The notes below the pieces were generated by a model. The model did not search any database and was not told the DNA's origin. It saw only the letters and a list, made by a program, of their open reading frames with translations. Shown here piece after piece: positions 1 to 10,615 of a DNA stretch of 64,000 bases (the first letter of the stretch is position 1; each line of letters begins with the position of its first letter). A program made the translations under genes and the position numbers. Origin of the DNA: an uncultured Methylophilaceae bacterium (GTDB lineage: Bacteria > Pseudomonadota > Gammaproteobacteria > Burkholderiales > Methylophilaceae); the NCBI GenBank assembly GCA_903953055.1, contig CAJBIA010000159.1, positions 39,170 to 103,169 on the forward strand. The letters are read 5' to 3'.

Positions 1-1
1 A

Positions 2-970
2 GAGTTAGAAAGCGTAGGTAAGGGCACTTATGGTATCGGGAAGATTATCATTTTTGTAATGCTAAGTGCACCAGGCCATATTTATGAAATCGTTCCAGTT
101 GCTGTGCTCATTGGAACCATATATTCACTTGGTCAATTTGCCAGAAACTCTGAACTCGTTATTTTTCGGGTCAGTGGAGTATCCATAGCCAACATCGGGC
201 TTTCTTTATTGCGTATTGGTTTAGCTTTTGCATTAATAACCTTTATAGTGGGGGAGGTTCTCACCCCTATTAGCGAAAAAACAGCACAAAGAATGCGTAT
301 CAAGGCTATTGATTCGGTGATCGCGCAAGACTTTCGTTCTGGACTATGGGTAAAAGATGGCAAAAATTTCGTAAACGTTGAACAGGTTCTTCCAGATGCT
401 CAGCTACTTAATATTCACATCTATGAATTTGATGAGAACTTCCAGATGAAAATGGTTAGTCAAGCTAAAACTGGAATATTCAATGGGGAAAACTGGGATT
501 TAACCGATCTAACTCAGACCTATTTAGAAAAAAGTAGTGTTAAATCCAATCACTTAGCTAAGGCAGAATGGAAGTCCCTAATTCGACCAGAACTGCTTAA
601 TATTCTTTTAGTTGTTCCTGAGAAAATGTCCGCATGGAATCTCTATTCCTACATTTCACACTTAACCAAAAATAAGCAAAAAACTTCTCGTTATGAAATT
701 GCTTTATGGGCTAAAGTAGTCTACCCAATGGCTTCATTAGTGATGGTTCTCCTTGCCTTGCCATTTGGGTTTTTACAGCAACGCTCTGGCGGGGTAGCTA
801 ATAAACTGTTTGCTGGCGTATTACTCGGGATTTTATTTCAAGTACTCAATAAAGTTTCATTGCACTTAGGCCTACTTAATGATTGGACAGCATTTTCAAG
901 CGCCTTCATGCCAACCTTCTTATTCTTTTTGGGTGGGGTTTTTATGTTGATGTGGGTAGAAACTCAATAA
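2..970 (+). CDS. lptG: LPS export ABC transporter permease LptG (5' truncated by window edge)
   Basis: The ORF track starts at 59, but the frame is open upstream to position 2 (ELESVGKGTYGIGKIIIFVMLSAPGHIYEIVPVAVLIGTIYSLGQFA), an LptG-like TM segment; C-terminal TM helices present. Confidence 0.9.
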   Translation, partial: ELESVGKGTYGIGKIIIFVMLSAPGHIYEIVPVAVLIGTIYSLGQFARNSELVIFRVSGVSIANIGLSLLRIGLAFALITFIVGEVLTPISEKTAQRMRIKAIDSVIAQDFRSGLWVKDGKNFVNVEQVLPDAQLLNIHIYEFDENFQMKMVSQAKTGIFNGENWDLTDLTQTYLEKSSVKSNHLAKAEWKSLIRPELLNILLVVPEKMSAWNLYSYISHLTKNKQKTSRYEIALWAKVVYPMASLVMVLLALPFGFLQQRSGGVANKLFAGVLLGILFQVLNKVSLHLGLLNDWTAFSSAFMPTFLFFLGGVFMLMWVETQ

Positions 971-1004
971 ATCTTAAATATAAATAGTATTTAAATATGG
1001 GAGT

Positions 1005-1424
1005 TTATTGAGTGTTTTTTGGAATCTCGATTAAGCGCCCACCAGAAAATCTATCATGCAAAGATAAACCTTCCCTATCAAATATCGCCCATATAAACCC
1101 GATTGCAAAAAACATCAAACTGAAACTTGCTATGACATAACGTTTAATTGCGCATTCCATACTTAAGAAGTTCCCATCATATCCAAGCAGTTGGAGATTC
1201 CAAGTTTTCATTGCCAAAGTTTGGCCAGACTTCACCCAACAAAAAACAAAATACAAGCCAACAATAAGCCATGAGTAAACGAACAAATAGAGTCTCTGCA
1301 TATCTGTGCGGGGGTCACCAAATAAGGCGCGATGAATAATGCCTGCAACAAACAGGATCGCGAACAACAAAATACTCTCATATAGCATGCATGCAATACG
1401 TTTAAAAATATCAGTGGCCTTCAT
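1005..1424 (-). CDS. RDD family membrane protein
   Basis: 139 aa hydrophobic protein with RDD-like pattern (YESILLFAILFVAG; FDREGLSLHDRFSGGRLI). Confidence 0.8.
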   Translation of the reverse strand: MKATDIFKRIACMLYESILLFAILFVAGIIHRALFGDPRTDMQRLYLFVYSWLIVGLYFVFCWVKSGQTLAMKTWNLQLLGYDGNFLSMECAIKRYVIASFSLMFFAIGFIWAIFDREGLSLHDRFSGGRLIEIPKNTQ

Positions 1425-1874
1425 TTAGCGCTCTAGATCCTCCCTGCCAAAAATTTCTGGATTTTGCTCTCTAAGTTGTTGGCGCCTTTCCGGAGAGGAT
1501 TCACGATACTCGTGCCATTTTTTATGTATCGCTTCTTTTTTTTCTGGAGGCAAGGATTTAAATTGTTGATATCGTTTACGTGCATTTTCACGCTCATAGG
1601 GCGTCATTCTGCTCCAATTAAATAAACGATTTTGAATCCGCTCTTGCCGATCGGAAGGCATCTTTGGGTAATCACGAACTATGTCCAACATCCGCTCCCG
1701 TTGCCAAGGGCGAAGACCATCCCAATCTTGAGCCAATGGTGCTAAAACTTTTCTCTGATCATCATTAAGTGTGGCCCAGGCAGCGTCATCATTATCTTCA
1801 GCCATAGCTAAAGAAGAAGAAAAATTAATTGCAAGAAAAACTAGAATTACTACTGAGTGTTTTCTGATAGCCAT
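1425..1874 (-). CDS. DUF3106 domain-containing secreted protein
   Basis: Signal peptide followed by charged repeats (WQRERMLDIVRDYPKMPSDRQERIQNRL). Confidence 0.75.
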   Translation of the reverse strand: MAIRKHSVVILVFLAINFSSSLAMAEDNDDAAWATLNDDQRKVLAPLAQDWDGLRPWQRERMLDIVRDYPKMPSDRQERIQNRLFNWSRMTPYERENARKRYQQFKSLPPEKKEAIHKKWHEYRESSPERRQQLREQNPEIFGREDLER

Positions 1875-2266
1875 GTTCCAAAACCTTCATTCAAAAAAAC
1901 TTCTGGAGGCACTTCTGAAGCCAATAAGTACGCATCTCCTGATTCCGACTCGAGTTCATTCTGATTAGGAATATTCTTTATCGTCAAAAACATGGCTAAA
2001 CCGAAACCTAGCATCAATAACATCATTAATAAACGATGCTGATACCAATAATCCCCAAAAAATCTTAATACACCATTTTGACTCATAACAGCCTTTGAGG
2101 TCGGCTTCATCATTTTGGCTAAAGCTTCTTCACGCGCATAAGTAAGTTTGGATGCAATCGTGTTGTCTAGGTTAAAGGCGTTTTCATCTAAAAGCGAAAC
2201 GATGCGCTTTGCAATTTCTTGTTCTCGCAACTCACTTTTCTGTTTTTGTTCATCAGCCTTCATCAA
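1850..2266 (-). CDS. DUF3619 family protein (single TM)
   Basis: Overlaps the sigma factor gene upstream and DUF3106 gene downstream; one TM helix; typical betaproteobacterial sigma-DUF3619-DUF3106-RDD order. Confidence 0.7.
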   Translation of the reverse strand: MMKADEQKQKSELREQEIAKRIVSLLDENAFNLDNTIASKLTYAREEALAKMMKPTSKAVMSQNGVLRFFGDYWYQHRLLMMLLMLGFGLAMFLTIKNIPNQNELESESGDAYLLASEVPPEVFLNEGFGTWLSENTQ

Positions 2267-2870
2267 TTTCTCCTTTCTTAGATAATAACGTTCTTAGAAG
2301 CAATTTTTCTGCCAGTCCATGTTTTTCTAAAGTTGTGGCCATAGTGCGCACCGCTCTTGAACAGTGAGTTTTGACACTTCCTTGCGAACAACCCATTGCA
2401 GCAGCTGTTTCTGCGACATCCATATCCTCCCAATAACGCATCACAAAAGCTTCTCGTTGACGCGTAGGAAGTTTACTTAAAGCATCTTCAATCAACGCCA
2501 TAGTTTGGCGCTGTTCTAATTGCGCAGATGGCTCATTAAGAATATCGCCATTTGCTGAACCAATTGTTTCAAGTGGGTCTGATTCCTCACCATCATCCCC
2601 AATAACACTAAATGACGAGAGCAATGTAGTCCAAATATTTCTAACTTTTTGACGCCGCCAATAGTCCCGCATCGTATTTTGTAAAATACGCTGGAAAAGC
2701 ATGGGAAACTCACTTACTGGCCGAGTTGCATACTTTTCTGCTAGCTTCATCATTGCATCCTGGACAATATCTAAAGCAGCATGATCATCTCTTACGGCAT
2801 AAGCGGTTTGCTTAAAAGCCCTGCGCTCAACCTGCGCGAGAAAGTCTGACAATTCTTGTCTAGTTGACAT
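2253..2870 (-). CDS. RNA polymerase sigma factor (sigma-70 family, ECF-like)
   Basis: Region 2 (DHAALDIVQDAMMKLAEKY) and region 4 (LPTRQREAFVMRYWEDMDVAETAAAMGCSQGSVKTHCSRA). Confidence 0.88.
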   Translation of the reverse strand: MSTRQELSDFLAQVERRAFKQTAYAVRDDHAALDIVQDAMMKLAEKYATRPVSEFPMLFQRILQNTMRDYWRRQKVRNIWTTLLSSFSVIGDDGEESDPLETIGSANGDILNEPSAQLEQRQTMALIEDALSKLPTRQREAFVMRYWEDMDVAETAAAMGCSQGSVKTHCSRAVRTMATTLEKHGLAEKLLLRTLLSKKGEIDEG

Positions 2871-2942
2871 ATTGTCTTAATAGATACGTTTTAAAGTTGA
2901 AAAGCAAAGATATAGGTAATCTTAATAAAAACACATTCACAC

Positions 2943-3944
2943 TTAGCCTAGTGCAATTGCTAAATAAGCGATGTACATGAACCCATTCACCCAAACATGC
3001 CAAACTCGGAGTTGCCCTCGAGAAATCATCCAACGCAACCAAAGCACACCCAGCAATGTAATTACGACACCTGCAAATACTTCCTTTTGTGGGGCCCAAG
3101 GCGTAAGCATAATGCCAATGGCTGGTAATAAAGTCCCCTGAAAAACTAGCGCCCCTGTAATGTTACCGAAAGCTAAGGTGTCTTTTCCTTTACGTATCCA
3201 CAAAATACTATTCACCTTCTCGGGAAGCTCCGTGGCTATTGGAATAACCAGTAAAGAAAGCAATAAAGGCGTTATCCCCAAAATTTCTGAGGCACTTTGA
3301 ATTCCAAAAATAAAACCTTTAGCACCTCCTACCAAAAGCATTAATCCTAATAAAAGTTGAACTAAGATTACAGCCGCATGGTTGGGCAATCCTAAGCGAC
3401 ATAAAAACATAGGACTTTCTGCTTCCGTAGCATGGCCATCCGCAACCAAACCTTTAGAAGCGCGCAAAGTGAGCATGATATAGATAAAATAAATCATAAC
3501 CATCACAAAGCCGATCACATACCGCACGGCTTTAATCTCATGCGGGACAAACAATGCTATGGTTGCAAAACCAAAAGCAACAATAAAGAAATTTAAATCC
3601 CTTCTAAGGCCAGTTCTCTCAGGATGGAAATGCCCACTAGCCTTTCTATTTTTTAAGACAGCAAAAGCCAATAGTGAAATTGATAAGGTAGATAACATGA
3701 GCGGCGCTCCTAAAATTGCACCGACCCCAATTTCCTCATTCAAATGCGCATCACTCGTGCCTGCCATCAAAGCCAAAAGCGGTACTGATGTTTCAGGCAA
3801 AGCCGTTCCGACTGCTGCAAATAAAGAGCCCGTAACCCCCTCTGATATACCAAGTTTTTCACCTAAATGCTCAAGCGCATTGGTAAACACTTCGGCAGCA
3901 ATTAGAATAACAATCAGGAATAAGAGTAGTTCAGCAAAAATCAT
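2943..3944 (-). CDS. Sodium/calcium exchanger (CaCA) family membrane protein
   Basis: Two alpha-repeat-like segments (GTALPETSVPLLAL; PIATELPEKVNSILW) in a polytopic protein. Confidence 0.85.
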   Translation of the reverse strand: MIFAELLLFLIVILIAAEVFTNALEHLGEKLGISEGVTGSLFAAVGTALPETSVPLLALMAGTSDAHLNEEIGVGAILGAPLMLSTLSISLLAFAVLKNRKASGHFHPERTGLRRDLNFFIVAFGFATIALFVPHEIKAVRYVIGFVMVMIYFIYIMLTLRASKGLVADGHATEAESPMFLCRLGLPNHAAVILVQLLLGLMLLVGGAKGFIFGIQSASEILGITPLLLSLLVIPIATELPEKVNSILWIRKGKDTLAFGNITGALVFQGTLLPAIGIMLTPWAPQKEVFAGVVITLLGVLWLRWMISRGQLRVWHVWVNGFMYIAYLAIALG

Positions 3945-3999
3945 GAAGTCACCTCAAAAAATATATGGCTGAATTTTATCGGATAAGCGATTATTAAGC

Positions 4000-4536
4000 A
4001 TGCAGAATCTACAAATCAATCTGAATGGAATATGTAGCGAAGCGATTTATATCCTATCGCCAAATATAGATGCGCGTCCTACACCAATTGATATTTCATT
4101 GATCGTTATCCACAACATAAGCTTGCCGCCAAATCAATATGGAGGCAATGGCGTCATCGAACTCTTTACCAACCGCCTAAATCCAAAAGAGCATCCTTAT
4201 TACGCCAAAATAGCAGAGCTAAAAGTCTCATCCCATTTCTTCATTCGTAGGGATGGCACCCTATTGCAATTTGCATCTTGCAATGACCGCGCCTGGCATG
4301 CCGGTTTGTCAAATTGGGGAGGGAGAGACGGCTGCAATGACTTTTCAATCGGCATAGAGCTAGAGGGTAGCGACTTTGAAGCCTTTGAACCACTGCAATA
4401 TGAAACACTCAACGCTCTAATTACAGCGATTAAAGAATGTTACTCAATTCAAGCAATTACGGGTCACTCTGATATTGCCCCAGGCCGAAAAACCGATCCT
4501 GGTCCTTATTTTGATTGGTCCACCGTTAAGACTTAA
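4000..4536 (+). CDS. ampD: 1,6-anhydro-N-acetylmuramyl-L-alanine amidase AmpD
   Basis: SSHFFIRRDGTLLQFASCNDRAWHAGLSNWGGRDGCNDFSIGIELEG and GHSDIAPGRKTDPGPYFDW motifs. Confidence 0.93.
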   Translation: MQNLQINLNGICSEAIYILSPNIDARPTPIDISLIVIHNISLPPNQYGGNGVIELFTNRLNPKEHPYYAKIAELKVSSHFFIRRDGTLLQFASCNDRAWHAGLSNWGGRDGCNDFSIGIELEGSDFEAFEPLQYETLNALITAIKECYSIQAITGHSDIAPGRKTDPGPYFDWSTVKT

Positions 4537-4580
4537 TCACACTTTTTATATGACTATCGCTATACTCCCATTATCATCTA

Positions 4581-5717
4581 TTGAAAGTTTTTGGCATGCT
4601 AAGACAGCAACATCATTCAAATCGCAACACAATACTTTCTTCAATTGTTGCAATAACATTCATGAGTTTAGCTTTAATTTCTTGCGGGAAAAAAGAAGCT
4701 GAATCAGACTCAAAAAAGAAACCTCAATCAGTGCTAATTAGCACAACGATTGCAGAAACTAGCACATTAGAAGTTCGAGAGGAATCTATCGGTACTTTAG
4801 AAGGACTAATTGACCCAACTGTTGCGGCTGAAGTCGCTGGCAGAGTAACAAAAATCTTGGCTCACCCAGGACAAGCAGTAAGAAAAGGAGAATCTTTAGT
4901 ATTGCTTGATGCCACAGATTACAACTTACAGCGCACTCAGTTGCAAGCAGAAGTCGCCAGGCTGGAAGCGCTAACTAATAATCAAGGCCGGATCGTAGAA
5001 CGCAATCAAGTATTACTTCAAAAAAACTTCATTTCACAAAATGCCCTAGAAGATGCAACGACCCAACATGTTGCTCTTCAACAGCAACTTGATGGAGCAA
5101 AAGCACAAATTGCGATCATTGATCACACTCGCACAAAAACCACTGTCATTGCACCAATCGATGGTGTAGTGCAGAAACAAATTGTTTCTGCTGGTGATTT
5201 CGTCAAAATTGGCGACCCTCTATTGCAGATCATCAGCAAACAAAAACTAATCGCACATTTACCATTGCCGGAAAATATTGCTGCCAAAATCCACGCTGGC
5301 ATAAAGGTCCGCCTAACCACACCAACTTCTCCCGATGAGGTCATTAGTACCATCCGCGAATTAAAACCGCTCATTACCGAAACGAGCCGCGCCGTCGATG
5401 TGATTGCGGCTGTCACTAATCAGCCAGGCTGGCAACCTGGCGCAAGCGTGAAAGGTGAAATTATCTTGGGCGAGCATGCCAATGCTGTTTTAATTCCTGA
5501 ACAATGCGTAGTCTTAAGGCCTGCAGGTGAAGTAGTTTATGTAGTAAAAGATGGATTATCACTGCAACACATCGTAAAAACTGGGATGCGACAAGACGGA
5601 AAAATTGAAATTATCAACGGCTTAAGTGCTGGAGATGTGATTGCTAAAGATGGAGCTGCATTTCTGACCGACAAAGCCAAAGTGAAAATTCAACCCAAAA
5701 AACAATCAAAACAATAA
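4581..5717 (+). CDS. RND efflux periplasmic adaptor lipoprotein (start possibly 4596)
   Basis: Lipobox LALISCG; lipoyl/HlyD-like hairpin (AGRVTKILAHPGQAVRKGESLVLLD; TVIAPIDGVVQKQIVSAGDFV). Confidence 0.9.
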   Translation: MKVFGMLRQQHHSNRNTILSSIVAITFMSLALISCGKKEAESDSKKKPQSVLISTTIAETSTLEVREESIGTLEGLIDPTVAAEVAGRVTKILAHPGQAVRKGESLVLLDATDYNLQRTQLQAEVARLEALTNNQGRIVERNQVLLQKNFISQNALEDATTQHVALQQQLDGAKAQIAIIDHTRTKTTVIAPIDGVVQKQIVSAGDFVKIGDPLLQIISKQKLIAHLPLPENIAAKIHAGIKVRLTTPTSPDEVISTIRELKPLITETSRAVDVIAAVTNQPGWQPGASVKGEIILGEHANAVLIPEQCVVLRPAGEVVYVVKDGLSLQHIVKTGMRQDGKIEIINGLSAGDVIAKDGAAFLTDKAKVKIQPKKQSKQ

Positions 5718-5757
5718 AACCCCATAAAAACAGTATAAGAATCCAAGAGAATATTGC

Positions 5758-8700
5758 ATGAACTTGCCTGAGCTTTCCATTAAACGCCATGTTTTTGCAT
5801 GGATGTTATCTGCCGTTATCGTTTTATTTGGAATTATTTCTTATCAGCGTATCGGAATTGACCGAATTCCATCTATCGATTTCCCGATTATTATGATTAA
5901 TACCACACTTAAGGGCGCCAATCCTGATGTTGTGGATTCAAGTATCACTAGCATTATAGAAACTGCAATCAATACCACCCCTGGTATCGAGCATATTCAG
6001 TCATCTTCATCACCTGGTGTTTCAACGATTACTATCACGTTCGCACTAAATAAAAATATTGATGTCGCTTATAACGAAGTTCAATCAAAAGTCAGTCAAG
6101 TCCTCAAAAGATTGCCTAAAGACACCGACCCACCAACTATTCAGAAAGTTGACTCGAACGCGCAAGCCGTCATTTGGTTAGCATTGACCGGTGACCGAAC
6201 CATACAAGAACTTAACTTATATGCAATAAACGTCCTCAAGAAAAAGTTTGAGACTATTAATGGCGTGGGTGAAGTCACATTAGGCGGTCGTCGCGACCGT
6301 GTCATTCGCGTCAGTCTTTTACCTGATCGCATGGCTGCTTATAAACTCACTGCAAACGACCTTATCAACGCTTTCAACATTCAACACGTGCAGTTGCCTG
6401 GTGGATTTTTGGTAAGTAACCAAACAGAAAAATTACTAAAACTGGACTTAGAATTCCACGACGTAAAAGATTTAGGCGAACTCATCATTAACCACCGAGA
6501 TGGTGCCCCTGTTAAATTAAAATACATTGCTAGCATCACAGACAGTATCACTGATAATCGCCAAGTTGCTCGTTATAATGGGATGCCGACCGTCGGCTTG
6601 GGCATGGTTAAAATCGCCAACGCTAACACCGTCGAAATCATCAATGAAGTTGAACGTCGTCTAGTTGATGATATACGGCCAAATTTGCCACCGGGCATGA
6701 AACTTGAAATCTCAACGAATGATTCGATTTTCATTAGTCAAATGGTTGCATCGCTTAAAGAACATTTATTCACAGGCACTCTACTTGCAGCACTGATTGT
6801 CTTTATTTTCTTACGGTCAATCCGCTCAACATTAATTATCGCAACAGCAATCCCTGTTTCATTATTGGGAGCAATTGCCGTGATGTACTTCTCTGGGTAC
6901 ACATTCAACTCTATGACGCTGCTTGGCCTATTGTTACTTATAGGCGTGGTCGTTGATGATGCCATCGTAGTATTAGAAAATATCTTCCGTCATCGTGAAC
7001 ATGTAGATAAAGATCCCTTAAGTGCAGCAATTAATGGCTCAAGCGAAGTCACCTTTGCAGTAATTGCAGCATCTCTCTCACTTGTTTGTATTTTCGCTCC
7101 TGTGATTTTTATGGATGGCATCGTCGGCATGTTCTTTAAATCATTTGGTGTAGTGGTCACCTTTGGCGTGCTAACCTCCCTATTTGTTTCACTCACTCTT
7201 ACTCCAATGCTTTGCTCACGCTATCTTAGCGTTGGTCACAAAGAAAATAAATTTTATACAAGCATTGAAAGAGGCCTCGCCAAGGTCGACCATGCTTATC
7301 ACTATTTACTCAACTTGAGCCTCAAGCATCCTTGGCGGGTCCTCATTATCACAATAGCATTTGTGGTTCTTGCTGGCGGTTATGCCATGAAAAATGTCCA
7401 AAAAGACTTTGTACCAGAAGCCGACGAAGGGAGCTTCACTGTCAGCGTCAAAAGCCCACTCGGATCAACTTTAGATTACACAGACTCCCGCCTAAAATTA
7501 GTAGAGGCAGCGATTGCCAAACACCCGAAAGAGGTTGCCAGCTATTTTTCAACCATCGGCGCTGGTTCGCGAGGTCAGGTCAATCAAGGAAATATCAACG
7601 TGCGCTTAGTTGCTAAAACGGAACGTGACAAAAGCCAACAAACTTTGATTAAAGAACTAAAAAAACAGTTTGACCAAATTTCTGGGGTCAAAGCAATGCC
7701 ATCTCCAGCATCAATTACTAAAGGCCAACGTTCAGAAAAACTACAATTCATCATTACTGGTCCAAGCTTAGATGAAATTGGTAGCCTTTCTAAACAAATG
7801 CAGCAAGCGCTTAGTAAAACCACAGAAATGGGCAAAATCGATTTGGATGTACAGCTCGACTTACCCCAATTAGATATGAACATAGACCGCACTCGCGCAG
7901 CCTCATTAGGCTTAAGTGCTAACGATGTGGCAGAAGCAGTAAGCATGTACGCAGGGGGGGTGAATGTCGCCAAATATAATGACTTGAATGGCGATGGTCA
8001 GCGTTACGACATTCGTCTCAAAGCGGATGAGAATGAGCTAAAGCAGACAACTGATTTAAGCAAAATTTACTTGAGAAGTACAAGCGGTGAGTTAGTACGT
8101 TTAGATGCCGTTGCGAGCTTTAAACCCACTTTAGGTGCTGCTGTAATTGGTCGCTACGACTTACAATATTCTGCCAACTTCTATGCCAACCCAAACATGC
8201 CACTAGGCGATGCGGTATCTTTAGTGAAAGATACCGCTACAAAAACACTACCCCCTAACTACACCCTAAAAATGACTGGTCAAGCGGAAGAGTTTGGCAA
8301 AACATTCAATAATATTAAGTTCGTATTTATTCTTTCCTTCATCTTGCTGTACATGGTCCTAGCAAGTCAATTCAACTCCTTTATTCAACCAGTCATCATC
8401 ATGTTGGCTCAACCACTTGCGATCATAGGGGGATTAATTGCACTCTTACTTTCAGGTGATTCACTCAATATTTACTCAATGATAGGCTTAGTACTTCTTA
8501 TAGGCTTAGTCGCTAAAAACTCCATCTTATTAGTAGATTTAACTAATCAATTGAGAGAGCGTGGTGCAGGTATCAACGATGCACTCAAAGAAGCTTGCCC
8601 AATTCGTTTGCGCCCAGTAGTGATGACGTCACTCACGATTATTTTGGCGCTTTTACCTGCCGCTTTGGGATTGGGTGCGGGGAGCGAAACTAATAAACCG

Positions 8701-8832
8701 CTTTCAGTCGCGATTATCGGTGGCATGATTTCATCAACATTACTGACTTTGGTAGTGGTGCCAGCCGCTTACTCTTTGGTGATGAATGGTTTGGAAAAGT
8801 GGAAAGCTAGAAAATTTAGGTTTTTTGCTTAA
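5758..8832 (+). CDS. RND efflux transporter permease subunit (AcrB/HAE1-like)
   Basis: 1024 aa; TM4 acidic pair (VVVDDAIVVLENIFRH); GLVAKNSILLVDLTN; follows adaptor gene. Confidence 0.95.
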   Translation: MNLPELSIKRHVFAWMLSAVIVLFGIISYQRIGIDRIPSIDFPIIMINTTLKGANPDVVDSSITSIIETAINTTPGIEHIQSSSSPGVSTITITFALNKNIDVAYNEVQSKVSQVLKRLPKDTDPPTIQKVDSNAQAVIWLALTGDRTIQELNLYAINVLKKKFETINGVGEVTLGGRRDRVIRVSLLPDRMAAYKLTANDLINAFNIQHVQLPGGFLVSNQTEKLLKLDLEFHDVKDLGELIINHRDGAPVKLKYIASITDSITDNRQVARYNGMPTVGLGMVKIANANTVEIINEVERRLVDDIRPNLPPGMKLEISTNDSIFISQMVASLKEHLFTGTLLAALIVFIFLRSIRSTLIIATAIPVSLLGAIAVMYFSGYTFNSMTLLGLLLLIGVVVDDAIVVLENIFRHREHVDKDPLSAAINGSSEVTFAVIAASLSLVCIFAPVIFMDGIVGMFFKSFGVVVTFGVLTSLFVSLTLTPMLCSRYLSVGHKENKFYTSIERGLAKVDHAYHYLLNLSLKHPWRVLIITIAFVVLAGGYAMKNVQKDFVPEADEGSFTVSVKSPLGSTLDYTDSRLKLVEAAIAKHPKEVASYFSTIGAGSRGQVNQGNINVRLVAKTERDKSQQTLIKELKKQFDQISGVKAMPSPASITKGQRSEKLQFIITGPSLDEIGSLSKQMQQALSKTTEMGKIDLDVQLDLPQLDMNIDRTRAASLGLSANDVAEAVSMYAGGVNVAKYNDLNGDGQRYDIRLKADENELKQTTDLSKIYLRSTSGELVRLDAVASFKPTLGAAVIGRYDLQYSANFYANPNMPLGDAVSLVKDTATKTLPPNYTLKMTGQAEEFGKTFNNIKFVFILSFILLYMVLASQFNSFIQPVIIMLAQPLAIIGGLIALLLSGDSLNIYSMIGLVLLIGLVAKNSILLVDLTNQLRERGAGINDALKEACPIRLRPVVMTSLTIILALLPAALGLGAGSETNKPLSVAIIGGMISSTLLTLVVVPAAYSLVMNGLEKWKARKFRFFA

Positions 8833-8854
8833 TATAGCTTTAAGGCTAAAAATG

Positions 8855-9376
8855 CTAATGACGAATCAACTTAACTAAATATTCCAGCGCTAAAGTCTGG
8901 ACTTTAGGTTGCCATAACGCTGGATTCTCAGGAAAGTCTTCAAACTGACCCGAGCGCTCAAAACCTAGTCGCTCATAAAATTCAATCAACTCCGTCCGCA
9001 AGGTAATCACTGACATATAAAAGCCAGCCACGCGCCATTCTCTGGCAGTGATAGCTTCTGCGGCTTTTATCATCTCGCGGCCATAACCCTTATTTTGCAA
9101 TGTCGGCTTCACTGCGATTAAGCCAAACTTTGCGGTGTTTTCTAGGTGCTCACAAGCAATACTTGCTATGATTTGATCCCGCAACACTCCAACTAGCACG
9201 AAAGCATCTTCACGCTTAATCAAGGTTGCTACTTCTGGGGTGGTGATTCGCAGGCCATCTAATAAATCGGCTTCGGTTGTCCAACCAGCGCGACTTATTT
9301 CACCTCGATAAGCTGAATTAACTAACTCAGCAATTGAAATAGCATCACTTAACTCGGCCTTATGAAAGCTAAGCAT
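8855..9376 (-). CDS. GNAT family N-acetyltransferase
   Basis: Acetyl-CoA binding motif LIAVKPTLQNKGYGREMIKAAE. Confidence 0.85.
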   Translation of the reverse strand: MLSFHKAELSDAISIAELVNSAYRGEISRAGWTTEADLLDGLRITTPEVATLIKREDAFVLVGVLRDQIIASIACEHLENTAKFGLIAVKPTLQNKGYGREMIKAAEAITAREWRVAGFYMSVITLRTELIEFYERLGFERSGQFEDFPENPALWQPKVQTLALEYLVKLIRH

Positions 9377-9380
9377 AGCG

Positions 9381-10613
9381 CTATTGATTCACTAACTTTT
9401 GAACGACCAGACTACCCACCATATCACCTTCAACGTTTACCGCTGTCCGGAAGGTATCAAGCAATCTATCTATCGGTAATAAAATGGCAATTGCTTCAGC
9501 AGGCAGGCCAACTGACTGCAATACCATCACCATGGTGACCATCCCTGCACTAGGAATCCCCGGCGCCCCCATTGCGGCTATCATTGCAGTAAAAAAAACG
9601 ATAAATTGTTGTGCAAGGCTCAAATCTATCCCCGCAAGATTAGCAACAAAAAGAGCGGCGGCGGCTTCATACAAAGCAGTACCATCCATATTAATGGTTG
9701 CACCGAGAGGGATTACAAACCCAGCTATTTCTGGCTTAACGTGCAAATGTTGGGTGGTGCAACGAAGTGTCACTGGAAGAGTTGCATTGCTCGAACTCGT
9801 AGCAAAAGCCGTTACCAAAGCCTCACGCGCACCTCGCCAAAACCAAAGCGGTGATTTTCTAGTAAACACAAATAAAATTAATGGCAAAACAACAAGCCCA
9901 TGAAATAAAGTTGTCCCCAAAACTACGACAATAAATTTAGCTAAAGTACTCATCATCGCGGCATCTTGTAAAGCGACCAACTTAAGCAACAAGGCAAAAA
10001 TTCCCAACGGCGCAAGCCGCATAATCCAGCTAACAATACGCATACAAACTTCTAGCGCCTCTTGCAGCAAGGCCAATATATTTTTATATCGTTCGCCACC
10101 CATCACCAGCGTTATACCCAAAATCAAAGCAAACACAACAACTGCTAGGACATTGCCCTGTGAAAGCGCAGTAAAAGGGTTGAGGAAAATGCCATGCAAG
10201 AACTGCGCAAAAAACTCAGCCAAAGGCAATTGCTTAGCTTCGAAGTTCTTCATGGCATCACCAAACATCGCCAAGTGCATTCCAGTTCCAGGTTTGAAAT
10301 AGTTGCTGGCCAATAGCCCAAGAGTAATTGCAATAGCCATAGAAGCGACAAAAAAAGCTAAAGTAGCAACCCAAACTTTTTGCATTTGCTGATGCTGACG
10401 CAAATTGGCGATGCCCACTGCAATCGAGCAAAAAACCAAAGGAATTAGAATCATTTTGAGTAAGTCGATAAACAAAGTGGCAACCAAACTTGCTGAATAC
10501 AAGCCTAATTTGACTGTCTCATGCTCAGCGCCAAGCACATGAAAATAGCAACCTAACCCCAGCCCAGCGATTGCACCGATGAGGATTTGCAGATTAAGGC
10601 TAGGCAGTTTCAT
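9381..10613 (-). CDS. Dicarboxylate/amino acid:cation symporter (DAACS family)
   Basis: ATSSSNATLPVTLRC and PLGATINMDGTALYEA motifs. Confidence 0.92.
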   Translation of the reverse strand: MKLPSLNLQILIGAIAGLGLGCYFHVLGAEHETVKLGLYSASLVATLFIDLLKMILIPLVFCSIAVGIANLRQHQQMQKVWVATLAFFVASMAIAITLGLLASNYFKPGTGMHLAMFGDAMKNFEAKQLPLAEFFAQFLHGIFLNPFTALSQGNVLAVVVFALILGITLVMGGERYKNILALLQEALEVCMRIVSWIMRLAPLGIFALLLKLVALQDAAMMSTLAKFIVVVLGTTLFHGLVVLPLILFVFTRKSPLWFWRGAREALVTAFATSSSNATLPVTLRCTTQHLHVKPEIAGFVIPLGATINMDGTALYEAAAALFVANLAGIDLSLAQQFIVFFTAMIAAMGAPGIPSAGMVTMVMVLQSVGLPAEAIAILLPIDRLLDTFRTAVNVEGDMVGSLVVQKLVNQ

Positions 10614-10615
10614 CT

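Noticed and set aside
3559-3972. 137 aa plus-strand ORF
   Set aside because: Antisense to the CaCA exchanger gene; no recognisable domain.
7584-7973. 129 aa minus-strand ORF
   Set aside because: Antisense inside the RND permease gene; shadow ORF.
9484-9903. 139 aa plus-strand ORF
   Set aside because: Antisense to the DAACS symporter gene; Ala/Thr/Pro-rich shadow translation.
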